In this document: positions 1 through 8,567 of the stretch, piece by piece
Layout of the letters: each line of letters begins with the position of its first letter
How positions within the stretch are numbered: position 1 is the first letter of the stretch
Translations under genes and position numbers: made by a program
Source of the DNA: Pediococcus argentinicus
GTDB lineage: Bacteria; Bacillota; Bacilli; Lactobacillales; Lactobacillaceae
NCBI RefSeq assembly: GCF_001437605.1
Contig: NZ_JQCQ01000003.1
Location: forward strand, 22,296-86,295
Length of the DNA stretch: 64,000 bases
Reading direction: 5' to 3'
Notes under the pieces: model-generated
Databases searched by the model: none
What the model was told of the DNA's origin: nothing
The model's input: only the letters and a program-made list of their open reading frames with translations

Positions 1-110
1 AACGTCATCGTCAACGCGTTCACGGATTCCGAAAACGCATGAGTACAAGTAACGGCCGTAAAGTTTTGGCCCGTCGACGTCAAAAAGGTAGAAGAGTATT
101 ATCTGCATAA
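1..110 (+). CDS. rpmH: 50S ribosomal protein L34 (3' part)
   Basis: The window opens inside this gene. The third forward frame (from base 3) reads a very basic 35-residue tail ending at TAA 108-110, with the L34 pattern [21 protein letters not shown]34 is a small component of the large ribosomal subunit. rpmH next to rnpA is the conserved order at bacterial origins, so dnaA/oriC should lie just left of the window. Only the N-terminal residues are missing. Confidence 0.95.
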   Translation, partial: RHRQRVHGFRKRMSTSNGRKVLARRRQKGRRVLSA

Positions 111-140
111 GGCCACTGATCCCAGTGGTCTTTTATTTTA
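111..140 (+). terminator. Hairpin after rpmH
   Basis: GGCCACTG (111-118) pairs with CAGTGGTC (123-130) over a 4-nt loop and is followed by TTTTATTTTA. It looks like an intrinsic terminator, possibly partial, because rpmH and rnpA are often co-transcribed. A TATAAT at 174-179 may restart transcription before rnpA, but no good -35 is visible. Confidence 0.7.
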
Positions 141-210
141 GTTAATTCAGAGAAGGATTTTATTTTTTATACATATAATATGTGTGATTTAAAGTCTGGG
201 AGAGGGAAAC

Positions 211-573
211 ATGCGTAAATCATTTCGAATCAAAAAAGAATTAGAATTTCAAAAAGTATTTGAAACACATAATTCTTTTGCAAATCGTAAATTTATTGTC
301 TACGTTATGGACAAACCAGATCAACCTCATTTTCGAGTGGGTATTTCGGTCGGTAAAAAAATCGGTAATGCTGTAATGCGAAACTTTGTTAAAAGAAGAA
401 TTCGGCAAAGCATTTTGGAAATGAAACCTGAATTACGTCGTGATGTTGATTTCTTAGTCATCGCCCGCCCTCAAACTTCTGGATTACCTATGAAAGAAAC
501 CAAGGAACAATTGAACCATGTCTTTCATTTAGCTGGTTTATTTGTTTCAGATCAAAGTGAGGAAGAAAAGTGA
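211..573 (+). CDS. rnpA: Ribonuclease P protein component
   Basis: 120 aa, the usual length. The protein subunit of RNase P helps the catalytic RNA remove 5' leaders from pre-tRNAs. The basic RNR-type motif is seen as [11 protein letters not shown] (about residues 58-68), and the N-terminus [17 protein letters not shown] is typical of the family. The start is set by GGGAGAGGG 7 nt upstream. The stop overlaps the GTG start of yidC by 4 nt (GTGA), so the two are translationally coupled. Confidence 0.95.
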   Translation: MRKSFRIKKELEFQKVFETHNSFANRKFIVYVMDKPDQPHFRVGISVGKKIGNAVMRNFVKRRIRQSILEMKPELRRDVDFLVIARPQTSGLPMKETKEQLNHVFHLAGLFVSDQSEEEK

Positions 574-1409
574 AACATTTTAAAAGAAATATCACATTAA
601 CAAGTTTAGCGGCTTTGTCGTTAATTCTTACAGCTTGTGGTACTGCACCAATTACTAGTCATAGTAAGGGGTTCTGGGATGGCGTAATTGTTTACCATTT
701 TTCCCAGTTTATTGTTTATCTTTCTAAGATCTTCGGCAATAACTATGGTTGGGGTATTATCATCTTTACCATTATTATTCGAATCGTGATCTTACCACTG
801 ATGATTTATCAAACAAGAACCTCAATGAAAACGGCTGAAATTCAACCGGAAGTTCAAAAGTTACAAAAGAAGTATTCTTCTAAGGATACTGAAACACAAC
901 AAAAACTTCGTGAAGAACAACAAAAGCTATATGCTGAAGCAGGTGTTAATCCAGTTGCCGGTTGTTTGCCACTCTTAGTTCAGTTGCCAGTTCTATATGC
1001 TTTGTATGCGGCCGTTAGTCGTACCCAAGTATTAAAGGAAGGTACATTCTTGTGGCTTAACCTTGGTGATAAGGATCCATACTTCATTTTGCCAGTGTTA
1101 GCTGCCTTATTTACTTTTGTAAGTACATGGCTATCAATGAAGTCTCAACCACAATCATCAGCTAGTGGAGTAACTTCAATGATGACATATGGTATGCCAA
1201 TCATTATCTTCTTCACCGCTTTGAGTGTTCCATCTGCGGTTTCACTATACTGGGTTGTTACTAACTTGTTCCAAGTGGGACAAACGTTAGTTATTCAAAA
1301 TCCATTTAAGATCAATCGAGAGCGTGAAGCTAAGCTCCAGGCCGAAAAAGATCGCGAACGTGCAATTAAAAAGGCTAAGCGTAAAGCTACCCAAAGTAAG
1401 CGTAAATAA
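570..1409 (+). CDS. yidC: Membrane protein insertase YidC/OxaA (lipoprotein type)
   Basis: 279 aa, GTG start overlapping the rnpA stop. The signal peptide ends in a lipobox (LTAC, Cys about residue 23), as in Gram-positive YidC. The core holds the YidC hallmarks [14 protein letters not shown], an [20 protein letters not shown] amphipathic/TM stretch and a [10 protein letters not shown] segment, with a basic C-terminal tail that contacts the ribosome. It inserts membrane proteins alone or with SecYEG. The gene is followed by its own terminator rather than by jag/khpB. Confidence 0.95.
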   Translation: MKHFKRNITLTSLAALSLILTACGTAPITSHSKGFWDGVIVYHFSQFIVYLSKIFGNNYGWGIIIFTIIIRIVILPLMIYQTRTSMKTAEIQPEVQKLQKKYSSKDTETQQKLREEQQKLYAEAGVNPVAGCLPLLVQLPVLYALYAAVSRTQVLKEGTFLWLNLGDKDPYFILPVLAALFTFVSTWLSMKSQPQSSASGVTSMMTYGMPIIIFFTALSVPSAVSLYWVVTNLFQVGQTLVIQNPFKINREREAKLQAEKDRERAIKKAKRKATQSKRK

Positions 1410-1419
1410 GTTAAAATAA

Positions 1420-1450
1420 GGTTGATGACAGAAGTCATCAATCTTTTTTT
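1420..1450 (+). terminator. Terminator after yidC
   Basis: Stem 1420-1429 / 1434-1443 (10 bp with one G-U pair, AGAA loop) followed by seven T. It closes the rnpA-yidC unit. Confidence 0.9.
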
Positions 1451-1452
1451 GT

Positions 1453-1485
1453 TGCAATTGAAGTTCATTGTTAACTTCAATTGCA
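1453..1485. repeat. 13-bp inverted repeat upstream of XRE gene
   Basis: TGCAATTGAAGTT (1453-1465) and its perfect reverse complement (1473-1485) are separated by 7 nt. It lies between the yidC terminator and the XRE regulator and has no T-run of its own, so an operator is as likely as an RNA hairpin. Confidence 0.6.
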
Positions 1486-1545
1486 GCTCAATATCACATT
1501 GCTGTCTATAGTGTGTCGCTGATTTTTGAATTGAGGTGAGACATT

Positions 1546-1896
1546 ATGAAATTTGGTGAGCAGATTCGTGAGCAACGAGAATCACACGCCTGGACCCAAG
1601 AAAAATTGGCCCATAAGATTTCGGTCTCCACTCAAGATGTGATTGACTACGAGGAAGGTCGAAAATATCCCGAGACCGAAACCTTGATCAAGCTTAGTGA
1701 AGTTCTTTATGTTGGATTAGATCCTTTAGTTAAAGGTAGTCCAGATTTAAGAGAACGAATTACTGTTGGTGGAGCAAAGGATAGCTCTCATATGAGCGTC
1801 TACTTGCGTAACCCGTGGTGGTATTTGTTTTTAGTTTTTGCTTTTGGTGGCTGGTTAACTTGGTTTATTCCAATGATAATTCAAGCATTTAAGTAG
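1546..1896 (+). CDS. Small XRE-family regulator with C-terminal membrane anchor
   Basis: 116 aa. Residues about 4-60 form a Cro/C1-type helix-turn-helix (IREQRESHAWTQEKLAHKIS, then a recognition helix and a YEEGRKYPE turn). Residues about 90-112 are a single hydrophobic segment rich in Trp/Phe, so the DNA-binding domain should be tethered to the membrane. A strong Shine-Dalgarno (GAGGTGAG) precedes the ATG. Target genes are unknown; the inverted repeat at 1453-1485 is the obvious candidate operator. It occupies the slot where jag/khpB usually sits. Confidence 0.8.
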   Translation: MKFGEQIREQRESHAWTQEKLAHKISVSTQDVIDYEEGRKYPETETLIKLSEVLYVGLDPLVKGSPDLRERITVGGAKDSSHMSVYLRNPWWYLFLVFAFGGWLTWFIPMIIQAFK

Positions 1897-1912
1897 ACGA
1901 AAACATTTTGAA

Positions 1913-1941
1913 TTGACAAACGCCCCATAACCTTTTAAGAT
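1913..1941 (+). promoter_or_regulatory. Strong sigma-A promoter of mnmE leader
   Basis: TTGACA at 1913-1918, a 17-bp spacer, then TAAGAT at 1936-1941. Transcription should start near 1948, ahead of an intrinsic terminator (1976-2024) and the mnmE start. Confidence 0.75.
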
Positions 1942-1975
1942 ATATCTCAGATAAATTGAATACGATGAAGTAGTG

Positions 1976-2024
1976 AAAGTGCTTTGTCCACCCGGCTTAT
2001 TTTGGGTGGAGTGGCACTTTTTTT
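1976..2024 (+). terminator. Terminator hairpin inside the mnmE leader
   Basis: AAAGTGC (1976-1982) pairs with GCACTTT (2014-2020), and TCCACCC (1987-1993) pairs with GGGTGGA (2004-2010). The T-run continues to 2024. Because it lies between the 1913-1941 promoter and mnmE, it can only act as an attenuator or as the 3' end of a short RNA. It could also serve transcripts from the XRE gene. Confidence 0.8.
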
Positions 2025-2046
2025 ATTGGAATGAAAGGAAAATACT

Positions 2047-3441
2047 ATGCAAAACGTTGCTACAGAGTTTGATACGATTGCCGCAATTTCAACGCCATCT
2101 GGTGAGGGTGGAATCTCGATTATCCGAATTAGTGGAGAAAATGCAATTGAGGTAGCTAGTCAACTTTATAAAGGAAAGAACTTAGATAAAGTTGCTAGTC
2201 ATACTATTAACTATGGCCATATTATTGATCCAGATACGGAACAAGAAGTTGACGAAGTAATGGTATCAGTCATGCGGGCACCTAATACGTATACGCGAGA
2301 AGACGTTGTTGAAATTAACTGTCACGGTGGGATTGTTGCAACTAACCGAATTTTACAATTGATTTTAGGTGGTTCAGCTCGTTTGGCTAAACCTGGTGAA
2401 TTTACTGAACGCGCCTTCTTAAATGGACGGATTGATTTGTCTCAAGCTGAAGCCGTGATGGATTTAATTCGTGCTAAGACGGATCAATCGATGAAGGTTG
2501 CTTTGGACCAATTAGATGGTAATTTATCGACTTTGATTGCTAATTTACGTCAAGATATCTTAGATGTGTTGGCTCAAGTGGAAGTAAACATTGATTATCC
2601 TGAATACGATGATGTTGAAACGGTGACTAGTCGATTACTGCGAGAAAAAGCAGTTGAAGTTAAAGGCCAAGTTCAAATGTTGTTAGCAACGGCTAAGCAA
2701 GGTAAGGTACTTCGTGATGGATTAGCAACTGCAATTGTTGGTCATCCTAATGTTGGAAAATCTAGTATCTTAAATCACCTCTTACATGAAGATAAAGCGA
2801 TTGTAACTGATGTTGCTGGAACAACCCGAGATGTAATTGAAGAATATGTCAATGTGCAAGGAGTCCCATTAAAACTAGTTGATACAGCCGGAATTCATGA
2901 TACAGATGATAAGGTTGAAAAAATTGGGGTTGAACGTAGCAAGAAAGCTATCAGTACAGCTGATTTGGTGGTTCTAGTATTAGATAGCAGTGTACCTTTA
3001 CGAGAAGAAGACCGACAGCTATTGAAGCTCACTGAAGGTAGTAAACGAATCGTCGTGCTAAATAAAACTGATTTACCAACTAAGATTGACTTAAATGAAC
3101 TTCATAATGTGGTTAAAAATGATGAGTTAATTAATTCATCAGCAATCGAGCCACTAGGCACAAAAGCACTAGAAGAAAGAATCGCGAAGATGTTCTTCGC
3201 AGGTAATATTGAAAATAATTCTAATAATATTATGGTAACTAATGCACGTCATATTGGACTACTAAAACAAGCTTCTGATGCTTTAGATTCAGTTTTAGAA
3301 GGTCTTGATAATGATATTCCAGTTGATTTAGTACAGATTGATATGACTAGAGCTTGGGAGCTACTTGGTGAAATCACTGGTGATAGTTATCAAGATGAAT
3401 TATTAGATCAACTATTTAGTCAGTTCTGTTTAGGAAAATAA
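2047..3441 (+). CDS. mnmE: tRNA modification GTPase MnmE
   Basis: 464 aa, full length. With MnmG it forms the complex that installs (carboxymethyl)aminomethyl groups on wobble U34 of several tRNAs. The N-terminal folate-binding domain is followed by a helical domain and an inserted G domain: GHPNVGKSS (P-loop, about 231-239), GTTRD (G2), DTAGIHDT (G3), NKTD (G4). The C-terminus ends FCLGK, the conserved Cys motif of the family. The next gene, mnmG, lies 18 nt downstream. Confidence 0.97.
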   Translation: MQNVATEFDTIAAISTPSGEGGISIIRISGENAIEVASQLYKGKNLDKVASHTINYGHIIDPDTEQEVDEVMVSVMRAPNTYTREDVVEINCHGGIVATNRILQLILGGSARLAKPGEFTERAFLNGRIDLSQAEAVMDLIRAKTDQSMKVALDQLDGNLSTLIANLRQDILDVLAQVEVNIDYPEYDDVETVTSRLLREKAVEVKGQVQMLLATAKQGKVLRDGLATAIVGHPNVGKSSILNHLLHEDKAIVTDVAGTTRDVIEEYVNVQGVPLKLVDTAGIHDTDDKVEKIGVERSKKAISTADLVVLVLDSSVPLREEDRQLLKLTEGSKRIVVLNKTDLPTKIDLNELHNVVKNDELINSSAIEPLGTKALEERIAKMFFAGNIENNSNNIMVTNARHIGLLKQASDALDSVLEGLDNDIPVDLVQIDMTRAWELLGEITGDSYQDELLDQLFSQFCLGK

Positions 3442-3459
3442 AATTACGGAGTGGGAATA

Positions 3460-5367
3460 ATGACAGAAGTTAAGCAGTATGATGGTCGCGATTATGATGT
3501 AATCGTTGTTGGAGCAGGACATGCTGGTTCTGAAGCAGCTTTAGCAGCTGCAAGAATGGGTAATCGGACTTTACTCATGACAATTAATTTAGATATGGTC
3601 GCTTTCATGCCATGTAATCCATCAATTGGTGGACCGGCTAAGGGAATCGTTGTTAGAGAAATTGACGCACTTGGTGGAGAAATGGGTCGTAATATCGATA
3701 AGACCTACGTTCAAATGCGAATGCTCAATACTGGTAAAGGACCTGCTGTTAGGGCACTTAGAGCTCAAGCAGATAAGCATGCATACCATGCTGAAATGAA
3801 GAAGACAATTGAAGATGAACCTAACTTAACATTACGTCAGGGAATTGTTGATGATTTAATTGTTGAAGATGGTGTATGTAAGGGAATTATTACTAATACA
3901 GGAGCACGTTACCATGCCAAGAGTGTGGTTCTTACATTAGGGACAGCTGCACGCGGTAAGATTATTATTGGAGAATTAACATATTCATCAGGTCCTAATA
4001 ACTCACAACCAGCTATGGAACTGACTAAGAACTTAACAGAAAAGTATCATTTTGATTTGGAACGCTTCAAGACAGGTACTCCTCCTCGAGTTGATGGTGG
4101 AACAATTGATTATGACGAAACTGAAGAACAACCTGGTGATGTTGAACCAAACCATTTCAGTTTCCAAACACCAGACAGTAAGTATATTGAACTTAAAAAT
4201 CAACTTTCATGTTGGTTAACATATACAAATGAGAAGACACATGAAATCATTCGTCAAAACCTAGATCGTGCACCAATGTTCTCAGGTATGATCGAAGGTG
4301 TCGGTCCTCGTTATTGTCCTTCAATTGAAGATAAAATCGTCCGCTTTGCGGACAAGAGTCGTCACCAATTATTCCTTGAACCAGAAGGCCGTAAGACAGA
4401 AGAATGGTACGTTCAAGGGCTTTCAACTTCAATGCCTGAAGAAGTTCAACAACAAATTCTCCATTCAATTAAAGGTTTGGAAAATGCAGAAATGATGCGC
4501 CCTGGTTATGCTATTGAATATGATGTTGTTGCACCATATCAATTGAAAGCATCACTAGAAACTAAGTTGGTTAAAAACTTATTTACTGCAGGTCAAACAA
4601 ATGGAACTTCAGGTTATGAAGAAGCAGCTGGACAAGGATTGATGGCAGGTATTAATGCTGGTCGTCGTGCATTAGGCAAATCAGAATTTACCTTAAAGCG
4701 TAGTGATGGTTATATCGGAGTTATGATTGATGACTTGGTTACAAAGGGAACAAAAGAACCTTATCGTTTACTAACCAGTCGTGCCGAATATCGTTTAATT
4801 TTACGCCATGACAATGCTGATCTAAGACTTACTGAAATGGGTCACGAATTAGGACTTGTTAATGAAGACGAATACAACGCTTATTTGCAAAAGAAAGCTG
4901 ATATCAAAGCTGAATTACAACGTTTGAGTGAGTATCGAATCAAGCCTTCACAAGTTGAAGAATTTCTCACTGAACATGGTGCAAATGGACTTAAAGATGG
5001 TGTGTTAGCATCAGAATTCTTGCGTCGTCCCGAAGTTACTTATAATGATCTTTTGAAGTTCATTCCAGCCTCAGATAAGGATCTTGATCGTCGAGTAGTT
5101 GAACAAGTTGAAATCGAAACGAAGTATGCCGGATATATTAAGAAAGCTAAAGCTCGTGTAGATCACTTGAAGAAGATGGAAGAAAAGAAGATTCCAGATC
5201 GTATTGATTACGCAGCGATTAATGGTCTTGCTACTGAAGGCCGTCAAAAGCTGGAAAAAATTCAACCTGCAACCTTGGCGCAAGCATCAAGAATCAGTGG
5301 TGTTAACCCCGCTGATATCGCTATTTTGAGTGTTTATATTCAACAAGGTCGTATTGCTAAAGTTTAA
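3460..5367 (+). CDS. mnmG: tRNA uridine-5-carboxymethylaminomethyl modification enzyme MnmG (GidA)
   Basis: 635 aa from ATG 3460, chosen because ACGGAGTGG sits just upstream; a GTG at 3451 is too close to that site. FAD-binding Rossmann motif [18 protein letters not shown] near the N-terminus, the GidA signature [11 protein letters not shown] (about 50-60), and [12 protein letters not shown] further on. It is the FAD/NADH partner of MnmE. It is the last gene of the unit and is followed by a terminator. Confidence 0.97.
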   Translation: MTEVKQYDGRDYDVIVVGAGHAGSEAALAAARMGNRTLLMTINLDMVAFMPCNPSIGGPAKGIVVREIDALGGEMGRNIDKTYVQMRMLNTGKGPAVRALRAQADKHAYHAEMKKTIEDEPNLTLRQGIVDDLIVEDGVCKGIITNTGARYHAKSVVLTLGTAARGKIIIGELTYSSGPNNSQPAMELTKNLTEKYHFDLERFKTGTPPRVDGGTIDYDETEEQPGDVEPNHFSFQTPDSKYIELKNQLSCWLTYTNEKTHEIIRQNLDRAPMFSGMIEGVGPRYCPSIEDKIVRFADKSRHQLFLEPEGRKTEEWYVQGLSTSMPEEVQQQILHSIKGLENAEMMRPGYAIEYDVVAPYQLKASLETKLVKNLFTAGQTNGTSGYEEAAGQGLMAGINAGRRALGKSEFTLKRSDGYIGVMIDDLVTKGTKEPYRLLTSRAEYRLILRHDNADLRLTEMGHELGLVNEDEYNAYLQKKADIKAELQRLSEYRIKPSQVEEFLTEHGANGLKDGVLASEFLRRPEVTYNDLLKFIPASDKDLDRRVVEQVEIETKYAGYIKKAKARVDHLKKMEEKKIPDRIDYAAINGLATEGRQKLEKIQPATLAQASRISGVNPADIAILSVYIQQGRIAKV

Positions 5368-5374
5368 TTATTTG

Positions 5375-5401
5375 AAAGACTTCCACTATGGAGGTCTTTT
5401 T
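5375..5401 (+). terminator. Terminator after mnmG
   Basis: 11-bp stem 5375-5385 / 5389-5399 with a CTA loop, ending in TTTTT. Confidence 0.9.
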
Positions 5402-5404
5402 AAT

Positions 5405-5454
5405 TTGACTTTTCTATATTAAAGTATAGTATAACGTTAAAATATATTTTAACG
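5405..5454 (+). promoter_or_regulatory. Promoter with 20-bp perfect palindromic operator for the MFS-HTH operon
   Basis: TTGACT at 5405-5410 and a -10-like TAGTAT at 5427-5432 (16-bp spacer). A perfect palindrome CGTTAAAATATATTTTAACG covers 5435-5454, at the expected transcription start and directly before the MFS gene. The likely binder is the HTH protein encoded second in the operon (autoregulation); this is inference. Confidence 0.65.
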
Positions 5455-5461
5455 ATAGAAG

Positions 5462-6718
5462 ATGAGGCGTTTGAGTAAAAGGCAGGAGTACATACAGGGA
5501 TTAAAAATCGTCCTAATTAACTTAATTGATCCGGTTTGTTATGGTACTTTAGATTTTGCGATTGGATTACTCTTATTGCAAAAAACGGGGTCGGCCATTA
5601 ACTTTGGCTTGAGTTTGATTGTTGGTCCAATTGTGGGAGTTATCTTGTTTCCTGTTGTTGGACCATTGATCGATCATTTTAGTCATAAACGAATTATTGT
5701 CCTATCACAGCTAGAGATTTTACTAGTTTTATTGTTGTTTGTTGGTTTTTTTAGCCATATTTCAGGTCAGATAGTTTTACCATTAATTGGATTATTGATC
5801 TTACTTAATATAGGTCAGCAATTAGTCGGTTCAACCTTTCAGGCATCGTTAATAAATTTTGTTTCAAAAGATAATCTACCTAGTCTTAATTCTGGTATTC
5901 AAGTTGTTCGATCAGTTGCAAATATCGTCAGTCCATTGTTAGGAGCGATGGTGTATGGATTAGTCCAGATGGACTTAATTCCTGTTATTGTGCTGGTTGG
6001 TGTAGGCATTAGTATGCTATTTGTGCTAACTCTGAAGTTCAATGAAGTAACTAATGAAGTTAATGTGAAGCTTAATTTAAAAAAAGATATGCTAGAGGGA
6101 TTCGCATACTTAAAAGAACATCAGAATATTTTTATGTTGGTTTTAATCCTGCCACTGATTAACTTTTTCGTATCATTTATTGATGTTGGAGTTCCATTTA
6201 TAGTTCTTCATGTCTTTCATTTATCCAAGTTTGGATATGGGCTAATTGAGGCAGCTTTCTCGGTTGGTATGGTGCTCGCTGGCGTTCTATTTGCCAAGAC
6301 TAAAATTAAGAAAAATCAGATTGAGATATCATTTAATTACATCGCTTTATTTGCAGTAATTACTTGTTTGATGGCAATTCCTGCAATAATAGGTCACGGT
6401 ATGAATCAAACATTTCTTATAACCTACTTTATTTTAGGTAATTTGATTTCGGGTGTTGTATCATTCAAAATTGATGTTCCTGCCTTTGGATACTTACAAC
6501 TTAATATTCCAGAGAATTTTCAAGGTAGAGTATTCAACTTAATTAATACGATCAGTCCATTAGTTATGCCACTCGGGGTTTTATTAGCTGGTTTTCTGTA
6601 TAATCATTTTAATAGCGGTTTGGTTTTATTAGGTAGTGGTTTGATCAATTTAGTTTTAATTCTCATTTCAATTAAAGTATATAAACAAAAAGTTGGAGAT
6701 AATAATTTTGACAAATAA
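5462..6718 (+). CDS. MFS transporter (MFS_3, drug/macrolide efflux type)
   Basis: 418 aa with about 12 hydrophobic segments and the loop motif GPLIDHFSHKR (after TM2) typical of major facilitator exporters. It resembles the Mef/enterobactin-exporter-like MFS_3 group; the substrate is unknown. The start is uncertain: ATG 5462 has little Shine-Dalgarno support, and TTG 5471 has GATGAGG 3 nt before it. Its last bases overlap the downstream HTH gene, so both are made from one operator-controlled transcript. Confidence 0.8.
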   Translation: MRRLSKRQEYIQGLKIVLINLIDPVCYGTLDFAIGLLLLQKTGSAINFGLSLIVGPIVGVILFPVVGPLIDHFSHKRIIVLSQLEILLVLLLFVGFFSHISGQIVLPLIGLLILLNIGQQLVGSTFQASLINFVSKDNLPSLNSGIQVVRSVANIVSPLLGAMVYGLVQMDLIPVIVLVGVGISMLFVLTLKFNEVTNEVNVKLNLKKDMLEGFAYLKEHQNIFMLVLILPLINFFVSFIDVGVPFIVLHVFHLSKFGYGLIEAAFSVGMVLAGVLFAKTKIKKNQIEISFNYIALFAVITCLMAIPAIIGHGMNQTFLITYFILGNLISGVVSFKIDVPAFGYLQLNIPENFQGRVFNLINTISPLVMPLGVLLAGFLYNHFNSGLVLLGSGLINLVLILISIKVYKQKVGDNNFDK

Positions 6719-7268
6719 AATGAATGAACTTGTTTCAATTTTTAATGATGACCGAAATCGAAGGATTCTGAATGCTGCCACAGGAGAAAATGGTATCAGT
6801 ACCAAAGACTTAGCTAACAAGCTAAACTTAAAATCATCTAATCTTTACTATCCAATTCAAAAGTTAACTGAACTTCAATTGTTAGAAGTGGTTGGAACAC
6901 GACAGGTTAAGAATCTGACTGAAAAGTTGTATCGATCAACTGGGGTTTTTCAGCAAGAATCACAAAGAATTAATATAAATCAAGAATATGCTAAGCAGCA
7001 TCCGGAGTTGTTAATGGCGTTGTTCTTAGCTCAGCAGCAAGATGATCGGAAAGCATATGAAGTTCACTTAAACAAAGTACAAGAAGCAACTGTTCCGGAA
7101 GAAGAGTTGATGACTTGGGTTTCCAATTCGGTTAAAATACCTGGAAAACAGAAGACAAAGTTTGTGCAGGACTTCTTGTCTTTAATAGATAAGTATCAAG
7201 TCACAGATAATAAAGATGCCGAGGAGTTTACGATTAGTTTTTCGATGTATGAAAAGGATAATAATTAA
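6708..7268 (+). CDS. ArsR-like winged-helix regulator, partner of the MFS pump
   Basis: 186 aa from TTG 6708 (GGAGAT 7 nt upstream); ATG 6720 is the alternative. Residues about 5-75 form a winged helix-turn-helix (RRILNAATGENGISTKDLAN, then KLNLKSSNLYYPIQKLTELQ), as in ArsR/HTH_20 proteins. The C-terminal half is helical and charged, probably for dimerisation or ligand binding. It overlaps the end of the MFS gene by 11 nt. I infer that it represses the operon through the palindrome at 5435-5454. Confidence 0.75.
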   Translation: MTNKMNELVSIFNDDRNRRILNAATGENGISTKDLANKLNLKSSNLYYPIQKLTELQLLEVVGTRQVKNLTEKLYRSTGVFQQESQRININQEYAKQHPELLMALFLAQQQDDRKAYEVHLNKVQEATVPEEELMTWVSNSVKIPGKQKTKFVQDFLSLIDKYQVTDNKDAEEFTISFSMYEKDNN

Positions 7269-7270
7269 TA

Positions 7271-7286
7271 TGTTTCACGTGAAACA
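7271..7286. other. parS centromere site
   Basis: TGTTTCACGTGAAACA matches the 16-bp parS consensus bound by ParB/Spo0J perfectly. It lies in the convergent intergenic space between the HTH gene and the minus-strand unit, within 8 kb of the rpmH end of the origin region, where parS sites cluster. Confidence 0.93.
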
Positions 7287-7287
7287 A

Positions 7288-7320
7288 AAAAGGACGCCGG
7301 TTAAAAACCGACGTCCTTTT
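7288..7320. terminator. Bidirectional terminator
   Basis: AAAAGGACG (7288-7296) pairs with CGTCCTTTT (7312-7320), with an inner CGGTT/AACCG stem. A-run and T-run flanks allow it to serve both converging transcripts. Confidence 0.9.
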
Positions 7321-7321
7321 A

Positions 7322-7525
7322 CTACTCATCATCAAGTTCATTTTGAAGTTGTTCAACTTGTGTTCGAAGTTCACTTATCTCATCGTTAATTTCATCGACG
7401 GTTTGACCTTCACTACTGTATCCCTTGTAGTAAGCCGTCATGTAGTCGTCTTCTTCTAATCGATGAAGCCGGTCTCGAAGTTGACCTAATTCTGCAACTC
7501 GTTGATCAAAGTTTAAATCATCCAT
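7322..7525 (-). CDS. Small acidic coiled-coil protein
   Basis: 67 aa, not recognised. It is rich in Glu/Asp/Leu heptads (LGQLRDRLHRLEEDD and ISELRTQVEQLQNELDDE), suggesting a two-stranded coiled coil. It is the last gene of the DHA2-MarR operon, 12 nt after the preceding gene, with a Shine-Dalgarno just ahead of its start. Confidence 0.65.
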   Translation of the reverse strand: MDDLNFDQRVAELGQLRDRLHRLEEDDYMTAYYKGYSSEGQTVDEINDEISELRTQVEQLQNELDDE

Positions 7526-7537
7526 GAAATCACATCC

Positions 7538-8119
7538 TTAAGCTAAAGCTTCTGGTGCAGCTGGTTGTGGTCCCTTGCCTTCACGGGCGAGAACCCAATT
7601 ATCATAGTTCCATTCTTCAGTTGCGCGGCGTGAAAGCCAGTAGTTCCAATATGATTCTCGTTCCATTTCAAAGATTTGGTTATCTGGACCAACAGAGACC
7701 CAGTTGTATGATCCGTTAGTATGAGCGAATTTGACCCAAGAAATTGGTATTTCGACATATTCGCCTTGATCATTAATAAATTGGCGTTTGAGATGATCAA
7801 TTCGCATATAGCTTAATCCGCTAGCATATTCAGGATCGGTTTCTTCAAACGTTGCTTCGGCAATTCGACGTGCTTCAGCATCACTTGGCATTTTGCCACC
7901 AGTGGTTTGACTGAAGTTGTTGTAACTGATTAAACGACCATCCTGACCGATAACGACAGTAACGTGTGGTCCGTTAACTTTTAAACCTTGTTCAGGTTGA
8001 TAACGAATTACCTGAACGGTTTCTTTGTTTCGTGTACGACTAGATGAATCAATTCTTTGGAAACCGTCTGGGAGAATGAAACTTGTTTGATTACCATTTA
8101 CATTAATATATTCTGTCAT
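7538..8119 (-). CDS. Hypothetical cytosolic protein in the DHA2-MarR operon
   Basis: 193 aa, no signal peptide or membrane segment. The middle (DGRLISYNNFS, then PSDAEARRIAEATFEE) loosely resembles PepSY/YcdB-like repeats, but I do not assign a function. The aromatic-rich C-terminal part (SYWNYWLSRR, EEWNYDNWVLARE) ends in a Pro/Ala tail. The 13-nt gap to marR shows operon membership. Confidence 0.6.
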   Translation of the reverse strand: MTEYINVNGNQTSFILPDGFQRIDSSSRTRNKETVQVIRYQPEQGLKVNGPHVTVVIGQDGRLISYNNFSQTTGGKMPSDAEARRIAEATFEETDPEYASGLSYMRIDHLKRQFINDQGEYVEIPISWVKFAHTNGSYNWVSVGPDNQIFEMERESYWNYWLSRRATEEWNYDNWVLAREGKGPQPAAPEALA

Positions 8120-8132
8120 AACGATTACTTCC

Positions 8133-8567
8133 TTATCTTTCTAAATTATCATTAAGCTGTTCAAAAATATTTAGTAGTTCGGATTGTGAAACGTCTAAGT
8201 TGGTAAACAACTGTTCATTATAATCTTCGATAATTTTCGTTAGTTCTGTGACGATTTCTTGTCCAGCCGAAGTAAGAGTAATAATCCAAGTTCGACCATC
8301 CTTTGGAGAATGTTCTTTTTGAACTAGTCCCTTAGCAATCAACTGATCTAAACGTCGCGTAATGTTACTTTGATTAAGGAATAGATTTTTCATTAACTGT
8401 TCTTGTGAAAGTTCTTTTGAACCACTTATTTTTAAAATGAAATAGTAGTTACTTGAAGTTAATCCAAGTGGACGAAGTGCTTCATCTAACTTCATTTGAG
8501 CACGTCTAGCAACAATATTTAAGTTAGATACTAGAGCGTCGACTTCGTTTGGTTTTGATAGCGTCAT
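8133..8567 (-). CDS. MarR-family transcriptional regulator
   Basis: 144 aa with the MarR winged helix: KELSQEQLMKNLFLNQSNIT (recognition helix) followed by RRLDQLIAKGLVQKEHSPKDGR (wing with DxR). It starts inside the 3' end of the DHA2 transporter gene (44-nt overlap, Shine-Dalgarno GGAGATGA). It probably represses its own operon through the palindrome at 9999-10018. Confidence 0.9.
   Translation of the reverse strand: MTLSKPNEVDALVSNLNIVARRAQMKLDEALRPLGLTSSNYYFILKISGSKELSQEQLMKNLFLNQSNITRRLDQLIAKGLVQKEHSPKDGRTWIITLTSAGQEIVTELTKIIEDYNEQLFTNLDVSQSELLNIFEQLNDNLER

Noticed and set aside
1973..2155. 60-codon frame at the mnmE start
   Set aside because: Overlaps the terminator hairpin and mnmE in another frame, with no ribosome site.
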